The position numbers were made by a program, and so were the translations under genes. 64,000 nt of DNA, from NCBI GenBank assembly GCA_029207755.1, contig JARCOQ010000016.1:4779001-4843000 (forward strand). The letters are read 5' to 3'. The DNA is from Chamaea fasciata (taxonomy: Eukaryota; Chordata; Aves; Passeriformes; Sylviidae). The notes beneath the pieces are model-generated. The model had not been told where the DNA came from, made no database searches, and saw only the letters and a list, made by a program, of their open reading frames with translations. Below are positions 32,916-45,800 of the stretch, piece after piece. The first letter of the stretch is position 1. The number at the start of each line of letters is the position of its first letter.

Positions 32916-35900
32916 TTGTCTTGAAGCAGCCAAGGACAAAATCACAGCTAAAATGATTGGGGAGCATTCAGCACATGTTTGGAGTTGAGCAGAAAGGGGG
33001 TTTTTGTTCTGTTTCTGAGTAGGATGACTTTTTCTTTCGTGCTCCACCTTGATTTGCTTGCTGAGATCACACAGAGAATTTCCAGGTGAACAGGTGCTGG
33101 GGTCTGGTGTCTGTTTGGTGGTTTTTACCTCACCAACAAGACATGGTGGAAAACCTTTTGGCCTAGTTTGGAATAAAAGATGCCATTTTACAGCAACTTA
33201 GCTCAGTCAAAGTAATTTAACTGGACTATACATAACTATGATGTCTTTAGCCCTGTTTAAAGACAGTGAATTTTAGTGCAGGCATTTTAAGTTATCTAAT
33301 CAGCCCCGAGAAGAAAATACCTTAAAGACACATAACTAAGTCTGAGAAAAGACACCACAGCAGTAGGGTGATACTGTGCAATGTGAAAATGTTGTTTATA
33401 CCCAAACATCACACGCACAGTTGAGCATGAATTCACATTAAATCAACTTGAGCTTCAAACATATATTTTTAGATATGGGTAGAAAGAACTATTTTTCACT
33501 CATGGAGTCCTGATATCACAAAGGTTTTAATCTGGTGAAATATATGACTTCTGAAAACCTGAACATGACTAATATTTCCAGAGGCTTGTTGAATAAAAGC
33601 ATCTGAGCACAGGAGTGATACCTGGTTGCTGTTGTTGTTTTGAATCCCTTTTGTGGCTTTATTTCCTTCTGTATCTTTAGTGGTTTGTCAGTTTTGCCAT
33701 GACAAGCCCTGTAGAGGTTTGGAATGAGTGAAGCTGAAGACACGAATCCACCTTTTGGCCTCCTGACATTTTAATGCTTCGCTGTGGTGCACCAGCAGAG
33801 CAGGTGAGGTGAGTATCACCTGTACACAGCCATCACCTCCTCAGGGCATGTGGCCACTGGCCCTGCTGAGCCACAGATACACAAATAGGAGCCCTTTCAC
33901 CTATTCATGCTGCTCATGACCAAAGGCTGGGGAAAAGACCCCCAGAAAAGTGAATATGGGGATAAAAGGAAATTTTTGCATGAGCCAATGGACATCCCAC
34001 ACACTGTCTTCCATTCACCACAGAGTACTTCTTCCTCTTATCTGATAAAGTGACATCTGGTTAGTATATTTGCCTGATTATTCAGTTCTCTGCATCACTG
34101 GGAGGAAAGTAATCTCTCTAATTGGTACAGAGAATTTTTTCCAGCATGGTTAAAACAGCAGACCCTGTATTAAGATTCTTTCATGGCTGTTGCTGTTATC
34201 AGCTTCAGAAACCATGGAAAAGGAACCTAGTCTTGTGTTTATTTGTTCACAGAGTTAACAGATCTGCAGCCCTAGAAACAGTATATAGGTCTAGTTATGA
34301 AGGAAATAAAACGCCCTAATTAATTTTCTGCATCACTGAAATGGAGCTTCAGTCAAATGGAGAAGGCACACAGTGTGGATGTCAGAGAGCTGTCCTAGGA
34401 CCAAGCCTCCAGCACTATTTGGGAGCAAAAGGTAAAATGAGACAGTAGATGAGATGAAAATGCTAATTAGAAGAGGGGTTTGGGTGAGATAGGCAAATCT
34501 CCTTGTAATCTCAAATAAATCTGAAGTTTTCTTGCTGTGCTGTTATCCCATCTCGAGTTTGTTGTGCATTTTGTTCCTGAAAACAGCCCTCAGTCTATTT
34601 GGATCCTTCAGGCAGTTAACAGTCTGGTTGAAAAGAGTATTCCTTTTCCTTATTTGTTAAAACCCTAAAAGTTATTTCCTAGAGATAAATATTAGGGTGG
34701 TTGCTGTCTTTACAGTGGCACAGGTTTTCTTTAATATAAACAGGCCTGGTCTGTTTGGTCTGGAGTGATTTTCAAAGGCCAGGTAGTAATCATCCCCTCC
34801 AAGGTGTCTTTCAGAGCTGGACTACAAATCCAGCACTTGGCTGGAAAACCTCTTGGTCGGGAATGTGGTCCCAAAAGGAAGACATGGAGACAGAGTAATA
34901 ATGCAAGTCTGCTGGAGGTAAAACGAGCAGGATTGTGTATTTTGGGCTGTTTTCCTTTTTGCTATAAGCAGCTGTGTTGAAGCATGAATACTACAGGTAA
35001 AAAAATCTGTTGGTATTTCTCAACAGATTGTATTTGCGGTGTTCGACTCCTTCCTACTCTGACTACTTGAAGTTCCTCAGGAGGCTTTTATCCCAGTATG
35101 TCTGAACATTTTAGCAACATTCATTAGGCAGGATGACATCCCAGTTACTGACTAAGAGAGGTTTGGATGCCCCCTTTTCAGAAGTGGTCACCCAGAAATG
35201 CATTTAGTTTATATTTAGTTGGTGAGAAAGGGACAGAAAGGGCTAAAGTACCCCTGGTTCCAGGAGAGCAACAGGCGTTAGAAAGGTGTTTACAAGAAGT
35301 TCCTTTTCATAAGGATAAAACTGAGAGTGGTGAATTTGTAGAACTTTAAAATAAAAAGACATGGTAATAGTCTTCTAATTCTCAAAAAGTCTGCAAAGAA
35401 GGTGCTTCTGAAATATTGTCCTGGTCATCAAAGGAGTAAAAAAGGTTCCTGGCTCTACAGAGAGCAAAATTTTAAATTAGAGATTTGGAAAAGCTTCCTA
35501 ATGAAGGATATTTAAACAGTGAACCTGGCTGCTAAGGGAAGCTGTAAAACCTAAGTTAGAAAAGACCAATTAGACTAACACCTGTCTGGAATGGGCACTG
35601 CAGGATTCTGCATCCGTGCAGTGAAAATAGACTTAAAGCCACTATCATGCTGTGGTGCAGGTTTTTATCCTCCAGAGCCCCACTTAGGTCTGTGATTCCA
35701 TTTTTGCTACACACATATATCTCCCTAGACTGTATGTAAGTCCTCTAAGCTCAGCTCTGAGGGTCTTCAGTCTGTCTCACTTCTGTAGCTCCAGCCTGTC
35801 TGGGGAAAAAAAAAATCATAAAGCTGAAGTGAGATCAAAGTCTTCTCACGAAGTCATAAGAATTAAAATTAATTTACTTACTGTGGGTAGAGCAGCTTTC

Positions 35901-37399
35901 CCTAGGGAAAAGGTGTCTTTGTGGCTCTGTTGAGTTGATCCCTCAGCTGACCTCATTCAGGGAAAAGCTCTACCCCATAACCATCTTTTGGAGGGGCTGG
36001 GGCTTAAGGGTGAGGATCCTTGAGGAGAGGGGATGGTTCCCTACAATCCTCAGTGAGGTGTGCAAGGATTCTCCTGGTTTCCCACAGACACTGGGAATAT
36101 GTTATCTCTGAATGGTTCCCTTCCTGGCACACTGTATGAGAAGTGTAGACGTGGCATTCACAGCCCTGGATTCCCCTCTGGAATTCGGGATCCTTCATCC
36201 CACTGTCACTGTTGCTTCCTACGGTTCTAAATTCTTGAATTTAATCTTCGCTATGAGATGCAAGAACGATACCCAGCACTGTAAGTCAGCAGTATCCCCC
36301 AAATAAGTTCATAAAGCAGCTGTGTTGGCTCTAGAGCATCTCAACTTTAGGCTTCTGAGTATGATGAATTATTGTTTAAGGAGATGTATTCATAATTCCG
36401 TTCCTTCCAAGCAGGTGGTTGATATTTTGAGATCCCTGCTGTATCAGCACTATGTATATTTGGCACAGAAACTGCATGAATATTATAAATTCTATATTTA
36501 ATTGAGTCTCATAAAGAAATACTGTAAATCATAGTCATCCCATCAAACAAACCGGGAAACTGATGTGGTGAGGTATTCAATAACACAGCTTCTTTTTGTC
36601 CCTAAGGGATAGACAAAACTTTGTTGTTTCCCTTAGAAGATAAAGAATGATGATAGTCAGGTATCTTTGATGTAGTTCTGTTTATCTGAAAATAACATAA
36701 AATCCTAATTCTTAGCATTGAAATCAAGTAATATGAGAAAATACTTTTACATCCAACACCAAGCCTCCATGAGCCAGCACTCAGCCAAAAAGGCTCTCTG
36801 TTTAGCCTTTAAGCAAGACCACAATGCCACTATTGAGTCAGGTTGTGTCATTTCTTGCTTCTTTATATCTCCCTTGAAATACTTCTTTGTGTTTCTTTGT
36901 CTCACATATGGTGGCAGAAAATATCCCAGCATTGTTTGCTATGCAGTAGATGGTGAAACTCCTTTGTTTACATTTGTGATTGTTAGGTGATATTATATAT
37001 GCTGGGGGATGAGAGTTAATGTTAAAGTTAACTTACTGGGACGGCTAAAATCCAAAAATCCTAAAATGTTCTGCCTTTCCTGAATGAGAAGGAGTCTAAT
37101 AGTTCCTTCAATCAGATAGACTCCGGGGCTTTGATAAAGGCTCTAAATTGCAATAAATTAAAGAGGGGCAGTTAAAACAAGCGCGGGTCTTACCTAATAA
37201 CAAGGGTAAAATACACTTAGCAATGCAAGCAAGGGGAGATTTATACCCAATTTCCTCGGGTGGGTTTGAATCTGTACAAAGCTAAAACTGCTTTCATTGT
37301 GTTAAGTTCTCCGTGGCATTGGCTCACAATGAAGTACTATTTGCACCTATTTTATCTGTAGTACATTTATTACATCAAATCAGCAGGAGGTGAGAGAGG
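32916..37399. other. Non-coding DNA, nothing recognised
   Basis: About 4.5 kb of mostly AT-leaning unique sequence, with frames under 95 codons. A possible third diverged copy of the left-edge duplicated element lies near 36795-36970. A MIR-like phrase near 33180-33225 is too short to call. Confidence 0.5.
36795..36970 (+). repeat. Possible third copy of the left-edge element
   Basis: The 13-base block ATGCCACTATTGA at 36824-36836 is identical to 22-34 and 945-957. It is preceded by CCAC as in copy B, and upstream GTTTAGCCTTT resembles GTTGCCTCTTT at 912-922. Downstream similarity is patchy (TCTTTGTG..TTTC, GATGGTG). This may be an old family member or chance. Confidence 0.2.
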
Positions 37400-37496
37400 C
37401 TGGTACTAAATGAATGCGGTTCGTTATTTAGCTGTATCTGGCAATGTGAACAAAGGCAGCGGGAGGTTGATTTTGGCACCTGACCTGCTCTGGCAT

Positions 37497-37509
37497 CTTT
37501 TTCCTGCAG
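37497..37509 (+). other. Splice-acceptor-like site
   Basis: CATCTTTTTCCTGCAG ends at 37509, with a TTGAT branch-point-like word about 40 bases upstream. An open frame continues on the plus strand to 37909 through the CpG-rich region. This is compatible with an exon of an unidentified transcript, but such sites are common by chance. Confidence 0.25.
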
Positions 37510-37679
37510 AGCCCTGGTCGTGGGAGAGCAGTTTGCTCCAAGGAGCAGCGGACAGGCCAGTGAGCCCTCAGAGCTCTCTCTGGAACACATGCACAGCCAC
37601 GTTTCCCTGACAGGCTGCTTCAAGGGCTCTCCAGAGCTATTTGATCAGGTCCTCCAAACCCTCTTCAGAGTGCTCCTCT

Positions 37680-38130
37680 CGGCTGCTCTCACTGTGGCAT
37701 TCATCACAGGCTGTTCTATCCGGGCCAGAGCGGAGCGTCCACGCGCGTTGGAGTCCACGCAGTGCATCCACAAACGGGCTGCTAGACAGGTCCCTGGCCC
37801 GGCTCAGCGGAGTGAAACAGCTGGAAAAGTGCTCTCCTTGATGGGCCAAGGTGATCCTGGGGCATCACACCCCTGGCAGGCAGCAGGGCAGGGAACAGGC
37901 CTCGCCTGAGCGCGTTTGTGGCTCTGTGCTGAAAAGCCTTCGTGATTGTCCAGGGGTGGCAGGGAGGGTCCTCGAGATAACGCTTGGACGTGGCAAACGC
38001 GTGGCACAGCACAACAGCGGTGCTGAGGAGAAGCCGCTCAAATTCACAGCTCCTGTGCTGAGTGTGAGGGAACGGAGAGCCAAGGGTGATCCTCGCTGCG
38101 CCGGCCAAGGCCAGCGCTGACCGCCGCCCC
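37680..38130. promoter_or_regulatory. CpG-island candidate without an identified gene
   Basis: I count about 29 CpG in 450 bases of GC-rich sequence, the densest in the window, with clusters such as CACGCGCGTTG near 37740 and CGCCGGCC near 38099. There is no TATA box at a convincing place. An open frame at 37520-37909 (about 129 codons) enters it and has no recognisable domain. A CpG island usually marks a promoter, so this may be the start of an unannotated transcript on either strand. A GC-rich gene-conversion patch is an alternative. Confidence 0.45.
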
Positions 38131-41100
38131 ACTCCTCACCCTCCAACAGTGACAAGTTGCAGTTGTCTCTTGCTGAGATATCCATTCTGATCTTGTTCAG
38201 CAGCGAAGTGCACCCTCCGCCCGTAAATTTGCAGAAGTTTTTTGAAAAGGAAAAAAGCAGTTATGGTTGATCGAAAGGAAGCCGGTGAGAGAACAAGCAC
38301 GGGAAATGATGTCCTGCTGCTGGTTTCCAGTTTGCTCAGGGAAGTGGAATGGGTAGCACAGCCTAAGAAATTAACATGGTTCTATTAGGGAATAGGCACG
38401 ATTTACTGTATTTTCCTTCCTATCCAAAATCATCCACAAAAAAATGGCCAACAGCTCCCTTTGCAGCAGCAGGAACATTGTCATATGTACCAAGGGGGTC
38501 ACTGAAAGTAAAGATAACTGCAGAATTAAGTAATTGTGAATAAGATCCCTTGAGCAACCAGGATTTCATGAACATGGCCGAAGGAGGGCTGAAATGAATT
38601 GGAAAGTTGCTGTGTTCAAATGCAATTTTCACATTTTCCTGTTACACGAAGTAAAAAAATACTTTGCCCACCAGGAAAGGGCCTGAGCTTTACTGTAATA
38701 GAAGTTGAGAAGTAACTCTGCTGAAGTCATTGGTGTGAGCTAATGAGCTGTGAATATACTTTAATATATGAAACAATACCTGGACCAGGATTCCTGTTGA
38801 TTTCAGTGGGACTATTTGTACAGCCAGTTACTGCTCTGTACAAGTCTATGAGCATGTGAGTTTCTGCTAAAATAAGATTACATGTCTATTAGACTATCCA
38901 GGAGCTACAACACTGCAATATATGGTATTACCATGCACTGAAGATAGGTCCTTGGGAAATTATTCAATAGAAATATGTAGGAGACCAATTTCCTCAGTAA
39001 CAGCAAATCTTTCAAGCACTGCAGTTTAGGTGACGATTCAGCTCTCGGAATAGAATCCATTTAACTTTGGATTTGGAAAGGACAGTGCTGGAAGTTAGGG
39101 AGCAGCAGATTTATGTGTCACTGGATTATAGTGGTGAGGCTATTTTGCAAATAACCTGCCCTCTGAAAGTGCTGACTGTAAGATGCTTTAGGAATATTGA
39201 CATTTTGCCACAAGTAAAGAAAGCTCACGCTCAACTCCTATCATCAGATGACTTAACAACACATTTCCCTTGCATTAATGAAACAACCCCTGTGTCCTCA
39301 TAACAATTATAAAAACATCTTTCAGTTACTATGCTACCCTGCAGCAAGGAGAAGGGTATTGATCCTGGCCTATGTTTCATTTACAAAAAGAGATTTTTCT
39401 GGGGAGAAAACAGAGGATATGAAATACTCTAAAACATGAAGCAAACGGCTTCATCTCAAAGAAGAAACAGCCCTTTGAAGAGAAGTAAAATGCTCAAAGT
39501 ATCTTAAGAACATAGAAACACAAGCACCTGGGCCTATGAACTGCTCTGGAGCAAACTATTTCTTACTGCAGTCATAATAGAGGCTCAAACAAGGGGAAAT
39601 ATTCCTTAACAAAACAAAACAAAATCATGGGAGGTCACTCCAGAGAGTTTTATGTGGTTTATGCATGGGGCACTGAATAGAGACAGGCTGCATTTTTTTC
39701 CCCTGTGAATCACAGGGCCCTTGCTGGCACTGTGAACTGACTCAAGAATTCCACAGCCTCTATTCAGTCCTGCCATCCCTGCTTCAAAACCTGGGCCCAA
39801 CAGGGGATCTCTGCTGACAGCACAGTTTGCATCCAAGTGCTTTGGTAACTTTTCCAGTGTGCTCTGCAGCATTTACTCCTGAATTTGCCTCATTGAAGGC
39901 AAGAGGACTGCAAACAATCCAGTATATGTGCCCCAGGACACCGTCCCCTTGATTCTCTTTTCAGCCTTGCTCCTTCTCTTAGCCAATTCTTTCGGTATGG
40001 GATGAGAAAAACTGGCTATAGGCAGGGACAGTGCTGCTGCGGATGCATTTGAAGAAGGAAAAAGTTGAGTTTCACAGCTGAAAGTCCTGCTGAGATACCT
40101 GAGTTCTCACACAGAAGACCTGACACTGATGTCCTTTTGAAACACTGCACACTGTGCCCTGCCTGCAGCACCAGCTCCATCCATGGCACGTGGGCACCTG
40201 GGGCAGTGTGAGGAGGGGCTGCCTTCCTCTTCTCAAGGGGTGATTTGTTTCCTCTGATCCAGAACGTTTCAGGATTTTTATATTTGCTTTCTGAGTTGTC
40301 TTTTCAGGTGTGTGGCTCTCGAGGAGCAATCTGGGCTCTGATTCCTCAGAAATGTGTCAATGTCATTCTCTGTTATCACTGAATTCTGAAATCACAGCTT
40401 CAGTTGCTGCAGCATTTATTGCGTTCAGCTTTCCTCTTTTTCTGAGGTTGAGTTGTTTAATTTCCTGAAACTCAGTAGCAAAATCAACACAGAAGGCCAG
40501 ATCTGTTCCTTGTGTTCTAAATACATATTCAAAAACTCTCAGCTAATTAGTGCTAAATTAAAATGCAAGAGGAATATCCTTTATTTTTAGGTTATATGGA
40601 TAAATCACTTACTTCCTTTACTGTTTCTGAAGAAAGATCAGCCACTGCATGCTGTTAGTGCCACTGAGAATAATAAAAAAGTCATCACAAAGTGATATCT
40701 TGATAAAACATGACCTTTAAAGCTGAAGCTGTGGGAGCAAACCAGATAAAAAATGTTTCCTGAATGCACACAAAAAGGTCTGCAATGAAAGGAAAATCAA
40801 TTATTCTCACATTCTTAATTATTTCAGAAGATTGATGAAATTAAATTAGGTATTATTTTAAAACAGTGGGATTTCATGCCATGCTGACTACATTATTCAT
40901 TTTTGAACGAACTTTCATTTTTTTCTTTATACAAAAATGTTGATTTTTATACACACGCTTTTCATTTTTCCACACGTACCATAAAACCAGGACAAAAATT
41001 TTCACAACAGGGATTTATTCCTAACTGGTCACTTTAAGCCATGTGGTATTCCTCTCTCGTAATTACTGACTATGTCCTCATCCATTTGAAAAGTTTCTAG

Positions 41101-42843
41101 CTGCATACAGCAGCTGGGGTCACTCTTATTGCTCCTGAGCGATCTTGGTTGGTACAAACACCTGAATTCACAAAGGAGCCAGCCACTGTCTCAAGGTTTC
41201 TGTGTACAGAAGCTCTCATGCAGGGAAAAAAAAAAAAATAAATTAAGCCCCAAAGATCTTTGCCAGCATTATTTCATTTTCTTCTCCTCAGATTCTTGTC
41301 CTGATTTTTAAATTACACACAAGTGGTCTCAGAGTACTTATGCCAAGGTCAAATTTTTTCTATGTTTTTGCATAATGCCTTAAAAGATGAATTTCTAATC
41401 TCTTATTCTGACTGGGTAGGTCATCTGCTCTAAATATAACAAATAATATTAAAATTCAGGCTTTACTGATGTTGAAATTAAATGAGAGGCTGTGGGGATG
41501 AGCAGGGTTGAGAGGGTGCATGTGTGACCTTTTTCAGTAATCCCAGTTTGGATCTATAGATTAAATCTATTCTCTTTGAAGAAGCACATTGCCACAAAAC
41601 CCCCAAATCAGCCAGAAAATACACACCATCAGCAATACAGGGTTAAAACTTGAATTAGGTTGTGGAACCAAGTCAGTGGGAGGGGGTCTACCTTAATTGA
41701 ACTGAAATCCTGCTCACAGTCAGGAGGGAGCGTGAAAAAAGCCAGCTAGGTTTTAAATGTTAGTCACATTCCACAAGGCTTTCCTGGCTCTTGTGGATTG
41801 GGGAGGTAGAGGAAGGGTAATGAAGGACGAAAATGTGAAGTTAAGACCCACATCTGTTGACGACTGCAGAATTCCTGTGGCCAAGGAGCTGAAGGACAAA
41901 AAGCTCACCCCATGTGTTGCATGGCAGGGAACATGGAGAGACTGATGGATGATGATTTGCATTCATTTTGGAGGAGTTTCCTTTGATGTGGTTGTTTGGG
42001 ACCAATTTAAAGGGTCCAGGTTTGCTTCCCTCTCTTTCCTTTCCCTTTGTACAATGTTCTAAGGAAGGGACCAGACTCACCTGACTCCTGCTGGTTTGTG
42101 CAGCAGGATCTCAAATCCCAGAGCAGCTTGTCTCAGACCCCAAGGCACCCACAGACACCTGCAGAAAAGACTCTTGTTACATCCAGCCAAAGGCAGATTC
42201 TGTAGATAATCTTGCCAGAAGCAAAATTCTTGTTAATTTTCCTATTTCACTCCACGTGTTATTAAACATGAAATATCAGTGCAGTACAAAGCTCACAAAA
42301 GAACAACATGGACATATTTCTAAGATGTTGAGAAAAACAGACTTCAGGCTCACTTAAGTAATTACTAAATTCCTGAAGGAGAGGCAGCATGTTTTCTGTC
42401 TTTCTATGTATTTATTATTTCTTTCTCTTCTGCTCTTGGTGAGCTATTCAAACTAGGTGGGAGAAGTTTCATCTGAAAGGACAGACGTTTTTATCCACAT
42501 TCTTCAATATAAATGTGTGAAACTGAGCCTTTGAACACACCCAGCTGACTGGTTTTATTTTTTTTTTAATGTTGATGTCTTCCTTTCTTCATCTTCTCTA
42601 CAACAGCTGGCAGTACTACTGCCAGATGCCACCAAAGTCTACTGAGTATTAAAAGCAGGCCAGCCCTAACCCTTGGCTTGAAAGAGTGATGATGTCTCAG
42701 CAGCCAGAGGACACAGAGGAAATGAGTGAGACAGAAGGAGCTCGTCCGAGAGCTACAACGTCAAACTAACAAAATAACAGACCTGAAATTCAAAATGCAG
42801 CTTGGTGGCTCCAACAACAGGCAGATGTACTCACACATTTGCC
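38131..42843. other. Non-coding DNA, nothing recognised
   Basis: About 4.7 kb, largely AT-leaning and unique-looking, with short A runs (for example near 41227-41239). Frames are under 90 codons. No repeat family or RNA gene recognised. Confidence 0.55.
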
Positions 42844-42859
42844 TTTTTTTTTTTTTTTT
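42844..42859. repeat. Poly-T run (16 T)
   Basis: Homopolymer on the plus strand. A nearby minus-strand frame with a Lys run reads through it and is not credible as coding. Confidence 0.85.
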
Positions 42860-45800
42860 GTCCTTTGGTGGAAGTTAATTTTCTTGACCGATTCTTGGAC
42901 TTCACACATGCCCGCAGAATTTGTCTGGAATGTATAGGTAAGAAAAAAATTGGGTTTGGAGTCACTGTGAACAGAAAAATCCAAGCACAGTCTTCTTGCT
43001 CGCTGATGGGCAAGGCAAAGGTATGATAAGTAGATGAGGAATGCAGTCTGGCAGATGGCCATTCCCACCTGGATACCTCTCACCTGTCTGGTGAGGTTAA
43101 ACCATCCTGATCCTGCAGTCAATGACATCCCAGGTGATACAAATCCATGGGTTTGTCCTCTTTTAGTGGAATCAGTGGAATTACAGCCTTTAGCGTGAGT
43201 CCAGAGTGCTAAACGCCCTCCATCTCTGTGCATCCTGATGTCTTTGCTCCATCAGGAACTGGAGTGCTTATACCTAGTGGTGGCAGCCATATGGTAGAGC
43301 AATGGGATTCTCCGACAGCTGATTTGCAGCAATGATTCATTTTCACTTCCAGAGGTTTCTGAAAGGTCCCAAAAGGGCAGAACTGCCCCTTTTAATCCTC
43401 TCTCTGAGTTGCATCTCGTGGTGCACTGTTGAAGCCAAGTAGCCTGAAATTTAGCAGAGGATGATTTCCAGGGTGTTGGCCATTCACTGAGAGTTAGAGC
43501 TGAGGCTGGGGCTACTGAGGAGCCAACTGGAATTGCTAATGGTGAGGAGCTGAAGCCAAAGCAATCCAAGCCAACAGAATCATTGGAAGCCAGCAAGACC
43601 TGTCTCTGGGGTCTGTCCTACTGAACATATGTTTGGAACTTGAAAAAGGAAAAGAGCATCTCAAGGGACATGAATCAGACCAGTTGAGCAACACTGGAAA
43701 CTTCAACATTGCTACAAAGCCAAAACGTCTTTGTTTCAGCATATCCAAAATTTATTAAAGCAAAATACTTCAAAATAGCAGAGAAACGAAATCTGATCCA
43801 AATCGATATTTGGAAGAAAATGTTGACAAAGAGCATAATCTATATGCCAAGTGTTCCCTTAGGAGCGGACTAATTTTGTGCAGACATTCCTGAATAGGAG
43901 ATACATTCATAAAAATGTCTTGTCACTGGGTTTCAGCACAGCATGGGAACTCCTCATTGAATTAGTTTCCAACCAGGACTCAATCCCCTCCTTTCCCTCC
44001 TTCTCCCTCTCCTGCTATGACCAGTTAGGAGCAGCCACTCCCTCTCAGTCTCTCCACAGGGGTTAATTCATTCTCCTGTGCTCTGCAGCCACTGGGATTG
44101 CCCTGAGAGTTTCCAAGGTAGAAAGAGAAAGCTGAAGTAAAAAGCAGCTCCCTGCATGATCTGTGAAGCATGCAAAATACAATAGTAATAAAAACCAGTA
44201 ATGAGCTCATTATAATAGAAACGGTCTCATTAGTACTGCAAATGCCAATCATGTATGTGGCCAGGTTCCTGATGGTGCAGGGAGTCCTTTAACACTGTCC
44301 TGCCCTGCTCCAGAGGTATAAATCCTATTTAAAAACATCTTATTTATCCAGTTCCTGGGCTGCTATCCCTCCCTTGGCTCCCCAGAAGGCCACTGCAGTG
44401 TATAATGCCTGGACATGTGGGATATGGGGGAAGAGATGCACATCCCCGTGCCCTGCCTGCCCTTCCCCTCCAGGCTCTCACTGCCACCAGAGCAGGGAGG
44501 AGATAACTCCATTTGCTGGTAAGAAATATCTTGAGCATACAATGGGAAAATACTTTTGGAAATATTTTAACTGGGAGGAAAATAGTTTCCATCAACATGC
44601 TGGTAATGAATTTAGGGCATTTGCAGTTGCCCAGTAAGAATGGGGATAATAACACAGTTGCAGATATTTTGGGCCAGTGGAAGTGCAGTACCCACGACTG
44701 TGCATGTCCTGCTGCTCCAGACATTCCTCCCAGGAAAATGCTGTGCAGGATGATGGCATCTGCCTGTGGCTGGAGTGAGGTTCATCCCTCCTCTTCCACT
44801 CCTGACAGGTGGTGTGGCCTCTTCCCTTCCAAAGTTTGAGGCAGAAATATCTTGGCTGGGAATGTGTTGGCCCCTGGTCATTCTGGGGGAAGAAATTGCC
44901 AACCCTGTAGATAAAATTCTTGTTTTCATTCGTAATCTAGGCTACCAGAAATGTAGAACTCCATCATGATCTGCCAGGTAATAATGAGCCACTCTCTTCA
45001 AAAATGTACTTAAAATTGAAAGTGATTAAAGATGCTCCAGCCTTCAATTGCCTATTACTCACTTGTGCTCTAAACAATTTGTTTTTCACATCATTCCAGG
45101 AAGTTGTAGCTTCTTAAAGCAATGTTCCTGGTAATTAGAGGAGAGCAGCAGCAGCAGCCACTGAGCATCATCTGTGCTGCAGCAGTGTCAGGAGTGCTGA
45201 CTTCTGCCGATGACAGAACAAGTGTGGCAAAGAGAGGCAGCACCTGGTCCCGCTGCTCAGCATCTCATTGCCCAGGAAGTGACCACTCACCAGGACTTCA
45301 GCTTGGTTCAGGGAAATGCTGGACTTGGGGAGGCTCAACCCAGCTTGGTCTGAGCTTCTGAAGGGAGCTCTGGTACCCTCCAGGAACATGGCACTGCCTG
45401 CAGTCTGGGTGAAATTCCTGCCTCTCTGAAGCTGGCCTAGGAATAAGAAAAGGCTTTTAGAAATCTATTTTTAGGCTCTCTATTTTTTAATTTTGAAGCG
45501 TAGTTAAAGTAGCTACAACAGACAGACACATCCTGCCACTAAACCTCAACACTCTGCCTTTGCCTTCATGGCCTTTATTCTGTACACATTTTTGATTTAC
45601 CCATTTTACTTTTCAAACAAAGCTAAATGAGACCAAGTTTTTTTTTTTTCTGTTGCAAAAGTAGTGCTGCTTTGGTCGATAAATGTATCAGAGCGATACC
45701 ACAATGGTTAAATAAAGTAGCAATATAAATAAATAATTTTCAAAATCCCAGGCTCTTGAGATAATCACTCCATACCAGACACAGTAATTGCAGGACCAAG

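Noticed and set aside
33180..33225. Possible reverse-strand MIR fragment (CCATTTTACAG...)
   Set aside because: About 40 bases of weak similarity, lacking the other MIR blocks.
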